From Fragilaria crotonensis (taxonomy: Eukaryota > Bacillariophyta > Fragilariophyceae > Fragilariales > Fragilariaceae), in assembly GCA_022925895.1 (NCBI GenBank), contig JAKSYS010000019.1, positions 1 to 64,000 of the forward strand: a DNA stretch of 64,000 nucleotides, read 5' to 3'. The translations under genes and the position numbers were made by a program. The notes beneath the pieces were generated by a model. That model was not told the origin of the DNA, searched no databases, and saw nothing but the letters and a program-made list of their open reading frames with translations. This document shows positions 9,902 through 19,297 of the stretch, in pieces. The stretch's first letter is position 1. Each line of letters opens with the position of its first letter.

Positions 9902-10226
9902 GTTACGTTTAACTTATATTACTTTCTCGCCTTGCGCTACGAAAAACGGTGTCCGATTCGTGTCGGTTCACCAGTAGCTCTCGACGATTCTTGTTGAGTT
10001 GTTTCGGTGCCGCACCGAATTTTAACAAAACAATGGTAACAGTCTTTGATCTCGTTCAAGGCACCAATCTTTTTGTATACGCGCGTGTAATAGTGTCTGG
10101 TACTCATGTACCGGTGGGCATGTATGATATGTGGTAGGATTAGTAACATGTAGTAGGGTGATGAGTCGGCGACGTGTTCGCGGGGGGAATTCTGTCATCT
10201 TGTCGGTCCCTTACACCCACTGACGG
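9902..10226 (-). repeat. DIRS-like element, split repeat A2 (325 bp)
   Basis: Identical to 15882-16206 (offset 5980) over the full 325 bp compared by eye. It overlaps B1 by the three bases CGG (10224-10226). Confidence 0.9.
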
Positions 10227-10390
10227 TGGGGCTCCTGGATCGCCCCACCTCAGTGGTTCTTCGTCCCCTGGGTCTGACATGGAGTGCAGGAATGAACGTA
10301 CGTTTGGTGGGTAACGATGGCCTTACTAGGGATCGTGACCCTCCCTCTTCCACGACCTTCTCGGAGTCTCCCATGGAGTCGATTGGTTGC
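10224..10390 (-). repeat. DIRS-like element, split repeat B1 (167 bp)
   Basis: Matches B2 (9725-9891). It lies directly downstream of the recombinase gene in element orientation. Confidence 0.9.
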
Positions 10391-10479
10391 CCATGGAGAG
10401 GACGAGGTTGCCCAAAGAGGCCAAAGGCATGAGGGTGGGGCGACGGAGGAGCGAAGGGAGGGAAAGAAAAGAGCGAAGG

Positions 10480-11613
10480 TTACCCGGGGGCCATGCGGAA
10501 GGAGCCGCCATGAAGCATGGCGGCGGAGAGCCCGGTCATGATAGGCTGGGCCTGGACGTGGAGATAGCGGTAGAGTTCATCCGACTTCCAGCGCCCGATC
10601 ATGCGGATGCGTTCACCGGCGACGCCAGCGCAAAGCAGGGCCATGGCCCCGCCCGCACGGGTGGAGCGCGAGGAGACGTCCCCTGGGAGGTAGGACGGGT
10701 CGGGGTAGACGGCCAATGTTGCTCGAATGCGGCGAGTGAGGTCGGCGGACATGATGTAGCGGAAGGGGCCCAACGGTTGGGCGGGGCTACGTGCGTTGAG
10801 AGGAGTGGCCGGGGTGGCTCCCGGGAGGTCACGAAGAGCGAGGACGCGGTCGATCAGGCACAGGACGGGGCAAATGTGCGGATCGCCCGAGCGGCCGTGG
10901 CCAATTTTTTCGCCGCGGACGCCATTTTTCTGCCGTGTAAAAGTAAGGGAGGCAAAGGTGGCGGCGCGGAGGTCGGAGACGGGGCAGTGCATGTGGTCAA
11001 TGGCGCGGGAGCCAATCCACAGGGTGAGATCGCGAACGCGGAAGAGGCTGTCGGTGGTATCGTTGGGACAGCCCACGTATTCACCTGGGCGCAACAGGAA
11101 GAAGACGCCAATGGTAAGGGTGGCCGCTTCAGCGCGGGCGACGGGGCAGTTGGCTTGATGCGCCAGGGCAACGACTTGGCGGAGGAGCGTCATAGGCAGA
11201 GGCTTGACACGCGACGGAGGCGGGTCCGCCTGCGCCCAGGCACGGTAGAGCGAGGCCAAGCGAAAGTCCAGGTGGCCGTGCGCGTTCATGCGAGGGTCAG
11301 CGGCCCCCAGCCCGGCGTACGCCTGGCCCACGGCGCGGAGGACTTCCTCCACGTTGCGAGACCGCATCGGTCGACGGCGGGGTGAGACAGTGCCGCTGCG
11401 GAGGCGTTGGGCGAAGAGTAGCAACAGTGGGACCGGATCGGTGGGCAAGGAGTCGGGGTCACTGCCGGTGGCTGCACAGAACATGGCCCACAGGCGTCCG
11501 GATGAGCCGGCGGCAAGGACGCGTTGTGCAGAAACGCGTGATCGGGTGGCCGCCTGAACAGCGAGCCAATCAGTGCCGAGTTGGCGGCGGGCGTCAGGGT
11601 CCAGAGCTGCCAA
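10480..11613 (-). CDS. DIRS-like element tyrosine recombinase
   Basis: Encodes 377 residues. The catalytic half shows box I, LTIGVFFLLRPGEY, with the first catalytic Arg; a Lys-bearing region FASLTFTRQKNGVRG; and box II, SRSTRAGGAMALLCAG, with the second Arg, followed by GRWKSDELYRYLHV, which contains the presumed Trp and nucleophilic Tyr. These are the features of DIRS-order recombinases, which catalyse integration of the circular cDNA. The usual H-x-x-R of box II reads R-S-T-R. The start of the frame overlaps the end of the RT-RNase H frame by about 328 bp in another phase, an arrangement common in compact DIRS elements, so internal initiation or another translational mechanism is implied. 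Confidence 0.85.
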   Translation of the reverse strand: MAALDPDARRQLGTDWLAVQAATRSRVSAQRVLAAGSSGRLWAMFCAATGSDPDSLPTDPVPLLLLFAQRLRSGTVSPRRRPMRSRNVEEVLRAVGQAYAGLGAADPRMNAHGHLDFRLASLYRAWAQADPPPSRVKPLPMTLLRQVVALAHQANCPVARAEAATLTIGVFFLLRPGEYVGCPNDTTDSLFRVRDLTLWIGSRAIDHMHCPVSDLRAATFASLTFTRQKNGVRGEKIGHGRSGDPHICPVLCLIDRVLALRDLPGATPATPLNARSPAQPLGPFRYIMSADLTRRIRATLAVYPDPSYLPGDVSSRSTRAGGAMALLCAGVAGERIRMIGRWKSDELYRYLHVQAQPIMTGLSAAMLHGGSFRMAPG

Positions 11614-13553
11614 GGAGATACCTGTGGGTAGCGGGCGTTAAAGTGTGAGAGCAACTCGTCATCGGTCAGATGCCACAAGCGACTCGCGTCGTCGGCCATG
11701 ACGTTAGACGGTCCGGCGATGTGATTGTGTGTGGAAACGTAGCGGTGCTGCCGTTGGTGGAGGGAGTTGAGCCGGAGGAGGTACGCGCGGGCCGAAGTGG
11801 CCGTGGCGGAGCCTTTGTCGGACCAGGACAGAGCCGCCCGGTTGTCTGTCGCCATCCAGAGCGTGTGCTCTGCGACCGGCAGTCGGCGGGACAGGACGTC
11901 TTTATGCGCAATGAGAGCGGTCAATTCGAGGTCGGAGATGGAGAGAGTGCCTCGCGGATTCTCGGAGGTGACCATGGCGCGAACGACCGCATCGGGAAAA
12001 CGTTGTCGCCACACGATTGGGGCGGTAGACCCTTGCGTGGTGAACCAGACGCCGCCCATACCTTGTTGGCATGCGTCGCAGGCGCCCATGTAGGTGGGCA
12101 TAGTGGGAGCGAGTTCCCGAAGGCGTGTCGGTCGTGCGGCCAGTGTGTCAGCGATGGCGCGGAAGTCCGAAGCCATGTGCCAGACGTGCGGCGTGATGCG
12201 TACTCGGTTACGGTCTGCTTTCGACAAAGCGGCCTGGAGCAGTGAGAATAGACCACGTGAGCCTGGCAAGGCCGGAGACATTGAGCGCAGCTCACCCAGT
12301 AGTCGATGCCATGTGTTGACGGAGGCTCGTTTGTGAGGTGGGCTGATCAGCTCCAACAATTGGTACAGGCGCTCCAGGCGATGTGGGGGTAAGTTGAGCG
12401 TACCCTCCCGTGTGTCGATGTCCCAGCCGAGGATGCGCTTGTTGGTCGCCCAGCACGCATCTCCCCGCAACATCTTCTTCACCGACGCGGGCTCTTTGCG
12501 ATGAGGCGGATCGTGAGGCGCAAGGGGACGGAAGACGTCGTCGATGGAATGCAACGACGCTCGGAGAACTTTCTGCTTTTGGTGCTCCGTTTGCGCCATT
12601 AGTATAAAGTCATCGACATATACGTCGACGGCTGCAACGGGTGGTCGACCCCCCGGTGCATGGTGCGCCGCTTGTCGGGGAAGTCCGCCCTTGCCCTGGA
12701 CCTCATCGGCATCGCCCGGCTGTGTAGCGGCTACCGCTTCCAACCGGTGTGCCGTGCTGTGCGCACGCGCAGCGGTGCGTGTGCGCAGCCTGGTATTGGC
12801 CAGATCGCAGGCCGTCTCAGTTAGAGTCGTGAAATACGGGGGGGACTCAACCCATCCCATGGGTAGTGTGAGTGGAAATGCGATTAGAGGAGGCTGTCCA
12901 GGCGAAGTGGGTAAAACGACGCCTAACTTATGGATGTCCGCCGTCTGCAGCCAGACTCTATAGAAACCGTCAGCGATGTCGATCTTTGATAGATAGACGT
13001 CGCCGTAACGGGGGTCGGCATGCAGGATTCTGGAGATGACGCGTTGTAAAGTGCGTCCAAATTGCATAGCCTCGGGAGGCGCGAGTGGGACCGTTTCGGC
13101 GTTAACGTCGGAGAAACTATAATCGACAATCAATCGTGGTTGTCGATCACGCTGCGGCACTGATCCCAGCGGGGACACTCGTAGGTTGGGCCATTGGCGC
13201 ACGACGGCGTATGGCAGTACGGCCCAGTATCCTTGTGCACAAAACTCGGCCATTTCTCTGAAGACAAACTCACGGTCCGTTTGCGCGGATTTGTGTGACC
13301 CCCGATGGACTGCCTCGTCGCATCTCTGCTTGCTCCAAGGCACAGTGGTTATCCAGACGCTCGCTCCTTTCCGTCGCAAATGCTGTAACAGCCGTGAAGC
13401 CTTGTGCTTGATTCTTCGGACTCCTTCCGACATATTGGGCTCACCGCGTAATCGTGCAACTACCTTCGGCCAACCAAGTGCATGAACTGCCTCGGCCGTT
13501 TGCAACGCCAACTTACCAAGTATTGTCTCTGCCGCTGAAAGGTCTGGATGCAT
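11286..13553 (-). CDS. DIRS-like element reverse transcriptase-RNase H
   Basis: Encodes 755 residues. The RT domain spans roughly residues 105-380 with RLIVDYSFSDVN, SKIDIADGFYRVWL (first catalytic Asp), FPLTLPMGWVESPPYFT and the active-site YVDDF at about 312-316. RNase H follows at about 490-620: GACDACQQGMGGVWF, a LELTALIAHKDVL block, the ATDNRAALSW motif and VMADDASR near its end. No aspartic protease or DDE integrase is present, as expected for the DIRS order. A 106-nt gap separates it from gag. The first Met may not be the true start, since fusion or read-through from upstream cannot be excluded. Confidence 0.88.
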   Translation of the reverse strand: MHPDLSAAETILGKLALQTAEAVHALGWPKVVARLRGEPNMSEGVRRIKHKASRLLQHLRRKGASVWITTVPWSKQRCDEAVHRGSHKSAQTDREFVFREMAEFCAQGYWAVLPYAVVRQWPNLRVSPLGSVPQRDRQPRLIVDYSFSDVNAETVPLAPPEAMQFGRTLQRVISRILHADPRYGDVYLSKIDIADGFYRVWLQTADIHKLGVVLPTSPGQPPLIAFPLTLPMGWVESPPYFTTLTETACDLANTRLRTRTAARAHSTAHRLEAVAATQPGDADEVQGKGGLPRQAAHHAPGGRPPVAAVDVYVDDFILMAQTEHQKQKVLRASLHSIDDVFRPLAPHDPPHRKEPASVKKMLRGDACWATNKRILGWDIDTREGTLNLPPHRLERLYQLLELISPPHKRASVNTWHRLLGELRSMSPALPGSRGLFSLLQAALSKADRNRVRITPHVWHMASDFRAIADTLAARPTRLRELAPTMPTYMGACDACQQGMGGVWFTTQGSTAPIVWRQRFPDAVVRAMVTSENPRGTLSISDLELTALIAHKDVLSRRLPVAEHTLWMATDNRAALSWSDKGSATATSARAYLLRLNSLHQRQHRYVSTHNHIAGPSNVMADDASRLWHLTDDELLSHFNARYPQVSPWQLWTLTPAANSALIGSLFRRPPDHAFLHNASLPPAHPDACGPCSVQPPAVTPTPCPPIRSHCCYSSPNASAAALSHPAVDRCGLATWRKSSAPWARRTPGWGPLTLA

Positions 13554-13658
13554 GGAGTCCGCCGGCCGCCCTTGCCCAAGCCAGGGCGGCGCTGTTCGTA
13601 GCCAGGGGGATTCCGTCCCCGCGCCCGGTGGCGCGACGGTGTCCTCCTGGCCTGACCG

Positions 13659-15836
13659 TCAGGCACGACTAGGTGCCGAGGATGGGGTCGCGATGTGCTC
13701 TCGGCAGAAAGTCAAGAGTCGCGTACGTTCTGCGGCGTTGGCAAATGGCACGTGTGCGCTGCTACGTCGACAATTTGCAAAGCAGCACCCTCGTGTCCAC
13801 CATGCGATGCAGAATTCTCTGCCTGCGTCATTGTGCGGTGGGGGATGCTCCCGGAGGATTGGTCGTGTGCCCCCAGGACGGACGACGATGCTGGTGAAGT
13901 CCGCGTCTGGCGCGGGATTGTCCACTCGCGTGACCGCTGGGCGTGTGTCGGCAGTGAGGGTGGACACGCCGGTGTTTGCCGTGGAGACTGTACCACCGCC
14001 GGTCGAGACCGTGCCCGGCATCCTTGAACCTCCGCTTGATGTCGTGCTGAACCTCGGTGGGGGAGTTAGATAGCCTTCTGGGAGCGGTACCCAGTTACTC
14101 CCGTTGCTAAAGGTTCCATGGCGTAGATCCCAAAGCAGTGATCTGAAATCGGGTAGGTCAATGCCATCGTGGCTGTCTGCGATGTTTGTGCTCACGCCTT
14201 GTAGATAGTCATGCACATTGACCTGTACCGTTCGCAGGATACAAGGGTAGTACATGTTGGCAACCGCCGGTGTGAGTGTCGCCTGTTGGTAGTACTTCTC
14301 CGTGATGAACGGTACGGCGTTATTCAAGGCCGCATACAGCTTCCACATGGCTGCTACAAGTGGATTGTCGGGGCCGGTGCCCTGAAACAGTGTCTGGCAG
14401 AGCACTGCGTATCGTCCAATTGTGATGACCACGTCTGTTGCATCGCGTGGGAACTTTACTTTCTCCTGCTCGCGCAGTGTTCGATAATCGGCAAGGCTTG
14501 CCGAGTGCTCGCCTTGCGCCAGTTGGTTGCCAATCTCTGCTGATTCCAGTGCTTGGAGCTGGCTAGCACCGCCGGCGTAGGACACAGCGAAAGGTTGGCA
14601 GCCAGACGATAGGTCGTCGACTCCAAGTCCGACGAATTGGAAGCCTGTCACCATCTGCTTTAACGTGGCGGTGACCACCGGCGTGTACAGCTCCGGCGCC
14701 AGTCCGCGTGCCATACACACCCGCTGGAACTCCTGAACGAGTACGGTATGTTGCTCTCCTTTGGCACAATTGGCCAGACGGCACCAGACCGCGGCTACGG
14801 CGGTGGGGAGCGCTACATTCCCAAATCTGAGGAGCGTACGATAGGTTTCCTTGTAGGCTTCTTGCACTGTCTTGGGTTCGCGCTCCCTCCGCTCGTCTGC
14901 ATTGGTACCCCCGCCACCTTCTCGTGTGAGGGCACGTAGGGCTCCCGCTAGTGTACCAGTCATGTCGGCTGTTGCCGGGTCCGGCGCATTGAGAGCAGGA
15001 AGGTCTCCGCGTACCTTCCCCGTGAAGTATCGATACACGACTTCCGGTAAGTGCAAAGGTGGTAGGTTGTGGTACACCGCGGGCACTGCGTTTAGAGGAC
15101 CTAGGCCGCCACGTGCCGTGCACGCCGCCTTCAGCCATGTGAGGACATCTTGGCACCGGTCCAATTCGCCGCGTGCCACCATCGCTCCATGCAGTTCCTG
15201 ATAAGCCGTCTTGGGGCTCACCCCACGTCGATGGATCAACAGGGCCGCATAGTACCCCGGCAAGATCTGTACATGTCGGGGTCGAACCACCTCGGTCTCT
15301 GGGTCCTCGTCTGTATAAGGGCCTAGGGGCCCCACGGCTTCGTTCCATGTGGGGATTAGGACCGCCATCCCTGCGGTTGTCGGGACTCGTACAGGAGTCG
15401 CCACTAAGTGGAAGGTAGTCCCCGGTACGTCCACCGTCGGGTACTGATGGGGGAGAATGTCTCCGAGGAGCCCCAGCACATGATCATGGAATCCCGAAGC
15501 CGGCTCGCCCGGCAAGTCCATGTAGCGCATGAGGCGGTGGACTATGTGGACCTCGTATGCGCCCCCGATGCCGGTAACCATGCACAAGAAGGCCATAGGC
15601 TGGCGGTCGCTGAGGTTTGCAGTCTGGTCCCTTAGCGCAGCGGGGGTGGGTCCACCATCAAAGCGGTAGCCTTGCATGTACTCTGCGAGCCGGTCGGGGG
15701 GGGGGCTGTTCGATTCATCGTTGAACAGTTCCCTGTAGCAACGGGGGAAGGGCAAGGCCACGGGTGGGGCCACCGGTACCTCCGGTGGGCCTCCGGCTCT
15801 CCCTTCCACGGGAGCTCTGCCTAAAGGATGGGCCAT
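13659..15836 (-). CDS. DIRS-like element gag-like protein
   Basis: Encodes 725 residues, starting 46 bp inside the A1 repeat. The bulk has no motif I recognise. The C-terminus has a cysteine/histidine cluster, C-x8-C-x3-C-x5-H (FCIAWWTRGCCFANCRRSSAH), followed by a basic/polar tail, resembling a zinc-binding nucleic-acid motif that could serve as a nucleocapsid. Its position upstream of RT is that of gag (ORF1) in DIRS elements. The identification is positional plus the Cys/His cluster. Confidence 0.75.
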   Translation of the reverse strand: MAHPLGRAPVEGRAGGPPEVPVAPPVALPFPRCYRELFNDESNSPPPDRLAEYMQGYRFDGGPTPAALRDQTANLSDRQPMAFLCMVTGIGGAYEVHIVHRLMRYMDLPGEPASGFHDHVLGLLGDILPHQYPTVDVPGTTFHLVATPVRVPTTAGMAVLIPTWNEAVGPLGPYTDEDPETEVVRPRHVQILPGYYAALLIHRRGVSPKTAYQELHGAMVARGELDRCQDVLTWLKAACTARGGLGPLNAVPAVYHNLPPLHLPEVVYRYFTGKVRGDLPALNAPDPATADMTGTLAGALRALTREGGGGTNADERREREPKTVQEAYKETYRTLLRFGNVALPTAVAAVWCRLANCAKGEQHTVLVQEFQRVCMARGLAPELYTPVVTATLKQMVTGFQFVGLGVDDLSSGCQPFAVSYAGGASQLQALESAEIGNQLAQGEHSASLADYRTLREQEKVKFPRDATDVVITIGRYAVLCQTLFQGTGPDNPLVAAMWKLYAALNNAVPFITEKYYQQATLTPAVANMYYPCILRTVQVNVHDYLQGVSTNIADSHDGIDLPDFRSLLWDLRHGTFSNGSNWVPLPEGYLTPPPRFSTTSSGGSRMPGTVSTGGGTVSTANTGVSTLTADTRPAVTRVDNPAPDADFTSIVVRPGGTRPILREHPPPHNDAGREFCIAWWTRGCCFANCRRSSAHVPFANAAERTRLLTFCREHIATPSSAPSRA

Positions 15837-15881
15837 GTCGATGATACTTCCTGAGTTGACAGCGAGCTGTGCCCGACGTTC

Positions 15882-16206
15882 GTTACGTTTAACTTATATT
15901 ACTTTCTCGCCTTGCGCTACGAAAAACGGTGTCCGATTCGTGTCGGTTCACCAGTAGCTCTCGACGATTCTTGTTGAGTTGTTTCGGTGCCGCACCGAAT
16001 TTTAACAAAACAATGGTAACAGTCTTTGATCTCGTTCAAGGCACCAATCTTTTTGTATACGCGCGTGTAATAGTGTCTGGTACTCATGTACCGGTGGGCA
16101 TGTATGATATGTGGTAGGATTAGTAACATGTAGTAGGGTGATGAGTCGGCGACGTGTTCGCGGGGGGAATTCTGTCATCTTGTCGGTCCCTTACACCCAC
16201 TGACGG
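15882..16206 (-). repeat. DIRS-like element, split repeat A1 (325 bp)
   Basis: Identical to 9902-10226. It is the right border of the element on the + strand and ends in CGG at 16204-16206. It presumably carries the promoter of the element. Confidence 0.9.
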
Positions 16207-17169
16207 AGTAGAGGAAGTACCAGGAACAATTTCACACTCAGTATAAGTGCTCATACTTGCATGCATACACTCGTCTCCCTGGTACTGTACCTGGTACCAT
16301 GTATGCATACTCGTTCTGAGTACACGCACCTATACTGTATGTGCTATGGGTATATCATAAGAGATACCAACTATGTTATGCATACAGTAAATACGAGTAC
16401 TTGTACAATTGTACTACTACTACTCTACTCTAGTAGAGTAGAGTAGAAGTAGAAAGTACTTGTACCTGATCTTTTTGTCCGCAGCTGCAGTATTTCAGTA
16501 TTTCGTGTGGGAACTCCCATGGCATCTATATGAAATGAGTTACCAATACTGGAGTACTCGGAGTACTACAGTACTTCATTGTATGGCGATATGAGCGTTT
16601 AGGTACGAGTACAGTACATAGAACACTCAGCACTGGCATCTGGAATATGTATGTACTCGTATTACTCGTACTACGAGACTACGAGTCCGCTGAATTCTCG
16701 CTGTATAGTACTTGGAGTACTGTACTTGTTCCTGTACCTGGTTGGAGAAGGACTCGTATTGGAGAGTGGAGTAGTTTTTCTGTTCTTGTAACCGGTATGT
16801 CGATTCCTGGTTCAATTCACACCAAAACTTCTTATACGACTAAAACCGTTGGAAATTATGTTTCCCCAAAATTTAAGTATTCATGAGTGAATAAATATCA
16901 TAGTGGACACACACATTAATCTTGGGCAATTGGTAACCGCCAGTGTAGGGTACATCTATCATTTTTGCTTTGTAAACATGGAGGCAATCAAGCCAATCGG
17001 CACGTGGGAGGGCTCTCAACAATAAGTATCAAACTCTTCGGGGCCATTCGGTCTTGTAGCTAGAGAACAGACGACGTCAGAGAATCGCAGATTTCGAACG
17101 ATCACAAAGCAAGTGGAAGGGTAAACATCAGTTCCGTCTAGCAAAGGTTCAAGTCTGTAGCACTGTAAC
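16207..17169. other. Intergenic GTAC-rich region with a 27-bp near-perfect palindrome
   Basis: No gene is seen. GTAC, GTACTTGTAC and CCTGGTAC motifs are dense from 16210 to 16760. At 16420-16446, two perfect 13-bp arms (CTACTCTACTCTA and its complement) surround a single G. The last 250 bp must hold the promoter of the transporter gene. Confidence 0.5.
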
Positions 17170-19297
17170 ATGCGCGCCCGTCGTCGATTCCATGGTTACT
17201 GTCCTCCAGCTGCAAGACGAACTACTAATGCAGTCATGTTTGGTGCTCTCGACGACTATACGTCTACTCTGAGTGGCATGGCAATTCAAGCTGGAAAACC
17301 GAACCCTCTTCTGGAAGTGTCTTTCATCAGGGAATCGATTGCCGCGTCCCTGGACGATGATGATGACGACTCGTCCGTCGCCGATATCATCAAATCAGTC
17401 GTTATGGGTATGCGTCTCAAGAATGACAATTTTTCGGAGGGGTCAAATGCATTTGTTACATCATTGAGCTACGACAGTCGGGATGGAAGGTCCGTGGTTT
17501 TTCGTCATTCGACAAGTGAGGGCCATCGCCTTTTATCGCATCAAGAACACGATGAGGCTCGTGATACATCTTTTCATTCTGTCAGTGACATAACTAAATT
17601 TCATGACGCGTTTACGTCTGAAACGGCCTCTCTTGCTTCTGCTGCATCTCTTGAGATCTCTGACGACGATTCTGGGGATGTCCCTGGGCATCATCCGGAA
17701 GGATCCTTCCTGTCGTTCCGTTTAAACTATCTGGTTGTCACTACTGCCATTATGCTTGCCGATGGGCTTCAAGGTGAGTTTCATTCTCGAAGTTTCGATG
17801 GTTCTGAACTAGAATACCCATCTTACTTTCTTTGATACTTTGCTAGGTACACATCTCTATGTTTTGTATGAAGGTTACGGGTATTCGGTGGCTTCTCTTT
17901 ATTGTTTGGGCTTTGTAACGGGGGCTGTAACATCTCCTATAACAGGACCACTTGTGGATCGACTTGGCCGCAAGAAGGCCGCACTTCTATACTGCGCACT
18001 TGAGATAGGAATAAACTTACTGGAGCAATATCCGGTTCTCGCCGGTTTGGTTCTCAGCCGCATGGTTGGTGGCATCACAACTAATCTTTTATCATCAGTG
18101 TTCGAAACATGGCTCGACACAGAATACAGAAAGCGAGGCTTTGACGAAGAGAAGTACGAAATTATTATGAGAGACTCAGTGGTGGTGAGCAACTTGGCAG
18201 CGATTGGTTCGGGTTACCTTGCGCATCACCTGGCTGAGCGGCTTGGTCCTGTGGGGCCATTTGAAGGAGCGGTAACTTGCACTGCAGTTGCGCTTGTTGT
18301 TGTTGCCGCTGTTTGGACTGAAAACTACGGGTGTGCCGATCCTGGAATCAAAAGTACCTTCCAGTATTTGGCTGGCGCTGTCGAGACCTTCAAGACCGAC
18401 TCCAAGGTCCTTCGCGTTGGGATCATTCAGGGTTTGACATGCGGGTCCATACAAATTTTCATCTTTTTGTGGTCTCCTGCGCTTCGTGAATTAGCTCGCG
18501 CTTCGCCCAAGAATGTGATCGGCCTCGATAGTCATGGGGAGCCAGCCTATGGCCTTGTATTCGGCGCGTTCATGGCTTGTGGCGTTCTTGGAGGTTTATT
18601 CGCTCCAACTGTCCGTGCAGCTGTCACACGATTATTGACCCCGTTGACGAGTTCCGCTCCTGTCGTCAGGATTGAAGGTGAAGGGGAAATTCGTCCCATG
18701 GCAGTGGAGTTCCTAGCTGCTGCCTGCTACTTGATATGTGCTGGACTGCTTCTGACACCCTACTGGTTGTCAGCAAACGGAGAATTATCTTTCTCGATTG
18801 CTCTGGCGTCATTCTTGCTGTATGAATTTATGGTTGGAATCTACATGCCTTGCGAAGGAGTTATTCGCTCCCTTTACATTCCTTCTGATTCTCGATGCTC
18901 CCTTATGACGCTGCCAAGAATGATTGTCAATATTGCTGTTTCCATCGGTGTCATATCAACGAACTTCATCGAGTAAGTTCGTCGTTTGGACTGTCCGCTT
19001 TCCCTGTCTGAGCATAGTACTTACTGATCTCACTATTTTCCGTTTAACAGTCTCAAGTGCGCTTTTGCCGCGGTTTCTGGGTTGATGATAATCTCTGCTA
19101 TATTACAGCTCTCCCTTGTATCTTCGCGAGAATGGGCCAGTCTGTTCGGCAAGGCGCACCGTCTCAAGCAGTCCATGTCCTTCAGTCTCCCTCGCGAGAC
19201 GAACGAGAAAAAGTATCAACGTAGCAAGTCGATGCCGACTGCTAAGTTTCGTAGTCTGTTGGAGGAAGATGGAGTTGAGCTGAAGAAACTGCAGTGA
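17170..19297 (+). CDS. MFS transporter, MFSD5/MOT2-like molybdate-anion transporter
   Basis: Three exons, 17170-17773, 17847-18972 and 19051-19297, give 658 residues. The membrane part starts at about residue 190: LNYLVVTTAIMLADGLQG, then THLYVLYEGYGYSVASLYCLGFVTGAV, then the MFS loop motif GPLVDRLGRKKAAL, and a second half with about six further hydrophobic stretches. The ADGLQGTHLYVLY start and the LVDRLGRKK motif fit the MFS_5/MFSD5 (MOT2) family, implicated in molybdate uptake. The soluble N-terminus of about 185 residues is acidic and Ser-rich and unusual for the family; an internal Met (MFGALDD, 17236) could be the true start. The C-terminal tail (about 60 residues) is charged and cytosolic. 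Substrate is inferred from family. Confidence 0.8.
17774..17846 (+). other. Intron 1 of the MFS transporter gene
   Basis: 73 nt, GTGAGT...TTGCTAG; joins GLQ-G to THLYVLY in frame (phase 1). Confidence 0.85.
18973..19050 (+). other. Intron 2 of the MFS transporter gene
   Basis: 78 nt, GTAAGT...TTTAACAG; joins STNFI-D to LKCAFAAVSG in frame (phase 2). Confidence 0.85.

Larger units (their letters stand above)
9725..16206 (-). mobile_element. DIRS/Ngaro/PAT-type tyrosine-recombinase retrotransposon with split direct repeats
   Basis: Read on the minus strand the order is A1 (16206-15882), gag, RT-RNase H, tyrosine recombinase, B1 (10390-10224), A2 (10226-9902), B2 (9891-9725). A1 and A2 appear identical over 325 bp, and B1 and B2 over the 167 bp compared. 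This A1-ORFs-B1-A2-B2 arrangement is the split-direct-repeat structure known from Ngaro, PAT and related elements of the DIRS order. The trinucleotide CGG (+ strand) occurs at both ends and at the B1/A2 junction, as expected if a circular intermediate integrates by tyrosine-recombinase exchange. There is no integrase and no target-site duplication. All three frames are long and open, so the copy may be recent and autonomous. The GC-rich coding style differs from the host genes. Confidence 0.9.

Noticed and set aside
10387-11385. 332-codon + frame antisense to the recombinase
   Set aside because: It mirrors a GC-rich gene; composition alone keeps it open and it has no motif.
17130-17165. AGGTTCAAGTCTG resembling a tRNA T-arm
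   Set aside because: No acceptor, D-arm or anticodon stem could be formed around it.
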